Positions 33,324 through 36,166 of a DNA stretch of 36,166 bases are shown here, in pieces. The notes under the pieces are model-generated. The model had not been told where the DNA came from and did no database searches. It saw nothing but the letters and a program-made list of their open reading frames with translations. The DNA comes from Fodinibius sp051746985 (GTDB lineage Bacteria > Bacteroidota > Rhodothermia > Balneolales > Balneolaceae). The stretch lies in NCBI GenBank assembly GCA_051746985.1, contig JBNJFP010000031.1, positions 1 through 36,166 on the forward strand, written 5' to 3'. A program made the translations under genes and the position numbers. Position 1 is the first letter of the stretch, and the number at the start of each line of letters is the position of its first letter.

Positions 33324-34706
33324 ATGAAAAAACGTTCATTATTTAAAACCAACATATTTTCGCTTGTACTGCTGCTTTCGGTTTCGCTGTTGACTTTCAG
33401 CTGCACGGAATCCGTACAGGAGGATGTCGAAGCCCGCGATCATATTGAGCACCCTGAGTGGTCGAAAAATGCCAATATGTACGAGGTGAATATTCGTCAA
33501 TTTACCGAAGAGGGAACCTTCAAGGCATTTGAAGAGCATCTGCCGCGGCTCAAAGAGATGGGTGTTGATATCCTTTGGCTGATGCCCATCCATCCCATCG
33601 GAGAAGAAAAGCGCAAGGGAGAGTTGGGGAGCTACTATTCCATTAAGGATTATAAAGCGGTGAATCCCAATTTTGGAACCATCGAAGAATTCAAGGAACT
33701 GGTTGAGGCTGCCCACGAGCATGATATGAAATTGTTTTTGGATTGGGTGCCCAATCATACGGCTTGGGATCACCCATGGACCGAAGAGCATCCCGAATAC
33801 TACATGAAGGATTCGACCGGCGCGATTACACATGAGGCCGACTGGACTGATATAGCACAGCTGGATTATGAGAACAAAGAGTTGTGGGATAAGATGATTG
33901 ATCGAATGAAATTCTGGATTGACGAGGCCAATATCGATGGCTATCGGGTAGATCATGCCGGACACGATATCCCACTGGAGTTTTGGAAAAAAGCGGTTCC
34001 CGAGGTCAATAAATCTAAGGAAGATTTCTTTTGGCTGGCTGAGTGGAATACGCCCGATATGCATCCCTGGTTTGATGCAACGTACACTTGGGAATTTTTC
34101 CACTTGATTACAGCTGTTGCGGCCGGGGACACCACAGCCAGCGAAATCACCAAGCATATGGCACAAGAGCAGGAACGGTTTCCCGATCATGCCTACCGGC
34201 TTTACTTTACCTCAAACCATGATGAAAATTCCTGGAAAGGTACCGATGAGGAGCTTTATGGTGATAACGTTGAAAACTTTGCAGTGCTGACGGCTACTAT
34301 TGACGGAATGCCGCTGGTGTATAATGGTCAGGAAGATGCGCTCGACAAGCGGCTGGAGTTTTTTGAAGAAGATCCCATTGAATGGGGAGATTTTGAATAT
34401 GAAGAGCTATACCGAACGCTGTTTGAACTCAAAGATCGCAACAAAGCACTCTGGAATGGGCAATATGGCGGAGAATTTGTTGCTGTCCCGGTCAAATCAT
34501 CCGGAGAAGCTTATGCCTATAAACGCGTGAAAGATGATGACGAAGTATTTGTGGTGATCAACTTTGACGACAGCGAGCAGAAAATTGCCTTCCCCGACTT
34601 GGAGGGTGAGACCGAATATACCGACGTCTTTGGCGAAGATGCTGTGACAATAGACAGCGACGGCGTTACCCTTGATGCTCACAGTTATTTGGTGCTCGAA
34701 AAATAG
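33324..34706 (+). CDS. Lipoprotein alpha-amylase (GH13)
   Basis: This 460-residue envelope enzyme has a signal peptide (residues 1-26) ending in a loose lipobox (TFS before Cys27), so it is probably a lipoprotein. The catalytic barrel has DWVPNHT (region I), YRVDHAGHD with nucleophile Asp210, AEWN with acid/base Glu240, and SNHDENSW with Asp300, so all three acids are present. The barrel is short and the C domain (about 375-460) is small. It should cut starch or maltodextrins outside the cytoplasm and feed the carrier encoded next. A surface location like SusG is possible but unproven; the TESVQED sequence after Cys27 is only loosely like the acidic export signal. No susC or susD gene is seen between 29216 and the edge. 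Confidence 0.9.
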   Translation: MKKRSLFKTNIFSLVLLLSVSLLTFSCTESVQEDVEARDHIEHPEWSKNANMYEVNIRQFTEEGTFKAFEEHLPRLKEMGVDILWLMPIHPIGEEKRKGELGSYYSIKDYKAVNPNFGTIEEFKELVEAAHEHDMKLFLDWVPNHTAWDHPWTEEHPEYYMKDSTGAITHEADWTDIAQLDYENKELWDKMIDRMKFWIDEANIDGYRVDHAGHDIPLEFWKKAVPEVNKSKEDFFWLAEWNTPDMHPWFDATYTWEFFHLITAVAAGDTTASEITKHMAQEQERFPDHAYRLYFTSNHDENSWKGTDEELYGDNVENFAVLTATIDGMPLVYNGQEDALDKRLEFFEEDPIEWGDFEYEELYRTLFELKDRNKALWNGQYGGEFVAVPVKSSGEAYAYKRVKDDDEVFVVINFDDSEQKIAFPDLEGETEYTDVFGEDAVTIDSDGVTLDAHSYLVLEK

Positions 34707-34751
34707 GGCACTGTATGTGATTAAAAATTATTCCAACAAAATGATATTAAC

Positions 34752-36166
34752 ATGAATAAACAGACAGGAAAGCCTAAACTTGGTTTTTGGGATATCTGGA
34801 ATATGAGCTTTGGCTTTTTGGGGATACAATTCGGTTTTGCCCTGCAGAATGCGAATGTCAGTCGCATTTTTGAAACCCTTGGCGCCACCGTTGATAATAT
34901 TCCTATCCTTTGGATTGCTGCCCCGGTAACGGGGTTGGTAGTTCAGCCGATCATCGGTCACCTAAGCGATCGCACGTGGAATAGGTTAGGAAGGCGTCGG
35001 CCATATTTTTTATTCGGTGCCATTTTTGCTTCGCTGGCTCTGATCATTATGCCCAATTCACCAGTGCTCTGGGTCGCTGCGGGAATGCTCTGGATAATGG
35101 ATGCCTCGATTAATGTTTCGATGGAGCCGTTCCGTGCTTTTGTTGGGGATATGCTCCCCGCCGAGCAGCACACCAAAGGCTTTGCCATGCAGACCTTCTT
35201 TATTGGTACGGGAGCGGTCATTGCCTCAGCGCTGCCCTATATTATGACGAACTGGGTGGGTTTGGCTAATACAGCTCCCAGCGGAGAAATTCCGCCCGCG
35301 GTAAAATGGTCGTTTTATATTGGGGGCGCTACCTTTTTAGGATCGGTGCTTTGGACCGTGTTTAAAACGGAAGAGTATCCGCCGGAAGAATTAGAACGTT
35401 ACTCAGAAAATGAACCCGGCGAAACCTCAATAATTGATGCCGCCAAAGAGGGAACCATTGATACCGGCAATGCCAAACGAAAATACACAATAGGGGGAAG
35501 CCTAATTGCTGTTGGACTTGCGTTAACCTATTACATATTTGGGGCTAACTTTGAGCAAGAGCTCTATATTTTTAGCATAGGAGTTGCCGTATTTGGGTTG
35601 GTTATGGTAATAGCTGGATTTATGCAAAAGGTGCTCGGCAAAGACCAGCACGGATTGGTAGTGGTTGTTTCCGATTTCTTAAGTATGCCGAAAACCATGG
35701 TACAGCTGTCGGCGGTGCAATTCTTTTCCTGGTTTGCCCTTTTTGCCATGTGGATTTACACTACTGCAGCTGTTACATCACATATTTACGGCACCAGCGA
35801 TACCACTTCCGCATTATATAATGAAGGCGCCGATTGGGTAGGTATGTTGTTTGCGATTTATAATGGATTTGCAGCTCTTATTGCTTTTGCACTGCCGTAT
35901 TTTGCAAAACTGAGCAGTCGTAAAATAGTACACGCTATTGCCCTGTTGATTGGCGGAATCAGCCTGGGAAGTATTTATATCATCAGTGATCCCATGATGC
36001 TTATCCTGCCCATGTTGGGTATTGGTATTGCCTGGGGCAGTATTTTGGCGATGCCGTATGCTATTCTATCGGGAGCTATTCCAGCCAAGAAGATGGGCGT
36101 GTATATGGGGCTGTTTAACTTCTTCATCGTGATCCCCCAAATTGTAGCAGCAAGTATTTTGGGTAC
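34752..36166 (+). CDS. MFS sugar transporter (SLC45/GPH-like), truncated by the window edge
   Basis: The frame from ATG 34752 is open to the end of the window (471 codons, no stop). It is strongly hydrophobic, with at least ten membrane segments visible. The motif GHLSDRTWNRLGRRRPY near residues 75-91 is the loop 2-3 signature of SLC45/GPH-type sugar carriers. A charged, glutamate-rich central loop (about residues 215-235) separates the two halves, as in MFS proteins. Its place after an envelope amylase and maltose phosphorylase indicates that it imports maltose or maltodextrin by proton symport. The last helix or two must lie beyond the edge, and further genes of the locus may follow. Confidence 0.85.
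   Translation, partial: MNKQTGKPKLGFWDIWNMSFGFLGIQFGFALQNANVSRIFETLGATVDNIPILWIAAPVTGLVVQPIIGHLSDRTWNRLGRRRPYFLFGAIFASLALIIMPNSPVLWVAAGMLWIMDASINVSMEPFRAFVGDMLPAEQHTKGFAMQTFFIGTGAVIASALPYIMTNWVGLANTAPSGEIPPAVKWSFYIGGATFLGSVLWTVFKTEEYPPEELERYSENEPGETSIIDAAKEGTIDTGNAKRKYTIGGSLIAVGLALTYYIFGANFEQELYIFSIGVAVFGLVMVIAGFMQKVLGKDQHGLVVVVSDFLSMPKTMVQLSAVQFFSWFALFAMWIYTTAAVTSHIYGTSDTTSALYNEGADWVGMLFAIYNGFAALIAFALPYFAKLSSRKIVHAIALLIGGISLGSIYIISDPMMLILPMLGIGIAWGSILAMPYAILSGAIPAKKMGVYMGLFNFFIVIPQIVAASILG

Noticed and set aside
33339..34190. Long minus-strand open frame (283 codons) opposite the amylase gene
   Set aside because: The plus strand encodes a complete GH13 enzyme with all catalytic motifs; the reverse frame resembles no known protein and is a shadow.
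1..36166. Search for tRNA, rRNA, insertion sequences, phage genes, CRISPR repeats and known defence systems
   Set aside because: None seen by eye. Gene order and coding style are uniform, with no transposase, integrase or direct-repeat array.

Overview
The window carries 27 protein-coding genes (one cut at each edge) and no recognisable RNA gene, insertion sequence, phage gene or CRISPR array. It looks like chromosomal core and metabolic DNA from a free-living member of the Bacteroidota/Balneolota group. A halophilic Balneolaceae-type bacterium is my best guess, but it is inference from gene content and protein style: lipoproteins with an acidic stretch after the lipidated Cys, mostly weak Shine-Dalgarno sites, a rhomboid with a Bacteroidota-type C-terminal tail, acid-rich proteins and a Trk potassium system. 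I ran no database search.

Layout. 1-2778: tail of a DUF3047-type protein, then a large MMPL/RND-type membrane transporter. 2835-5731 (minus): trkA-trkH potassium uptake pair overlapping by one base. 5875-8357: an AtuA/DUF1446 protein and a renalase-like FAD amine oxidase. 8396-13356: two ABC exporter half-transporters flanking a ribonuclease Z; their sequence defects are complementary, which indicates one heterodimer. 13367-16687 (minus): a class V aminotransferase, a DUF5343-like/TPR protein and a CheY-like receiver. A second, divergent lone receiver lies at 17000. 17523-18848: an exported M20 amidohydrolase followed by a strong terminator. 19106-21992: tandem rhomboid proteases, then ispG. 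22016-23495: a candidate surface lipoprotein and an exported TPR protein. 23573-29057: a compact run of pfkA, a cytoplasmic GH13 enzyme, a cysteine-less thioredoxin-like protein, pabC and pabB. 29216 to the right edge: a maltose/maltodextrin locus with a LacI-family regulator, beta-phosphoglucomutase, GH65 maltose phosphorylase, lipoprotein alpha-amylase and an MFS sugar transporter.

How they work together. The right third encodes an almost complete alpha-glucan route. An envelope amylase cuts starch, an MFS carrier imports the sugar, and a cytoplasmic GH13 enzyme trims oligosaccharides. Maltose phosphorylase then makes beta-glucose-1-phosphate plus glucose, beta-phosphoglucomutase gives glucose-6-phosphate, and PfkA feeds glycolysis. 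A perfect 9-2-9 palindrome before the LacI gene is the likely operator for the second half of this locus.

The most unusual points are: the ribonuclease Z with a roughly 100-residue Lys/Arg/Ser-rich tail and an HxDxDH (not HxHxDH) metal motif, set between two halves of an asymmetric ABC exporter; the thioredoxin-fold protein with both active-site Cys changed to Ser; and the receiver/DUF5343-TPR pair with no kinase nearby. I did not find a clearly new defence or mobile system.
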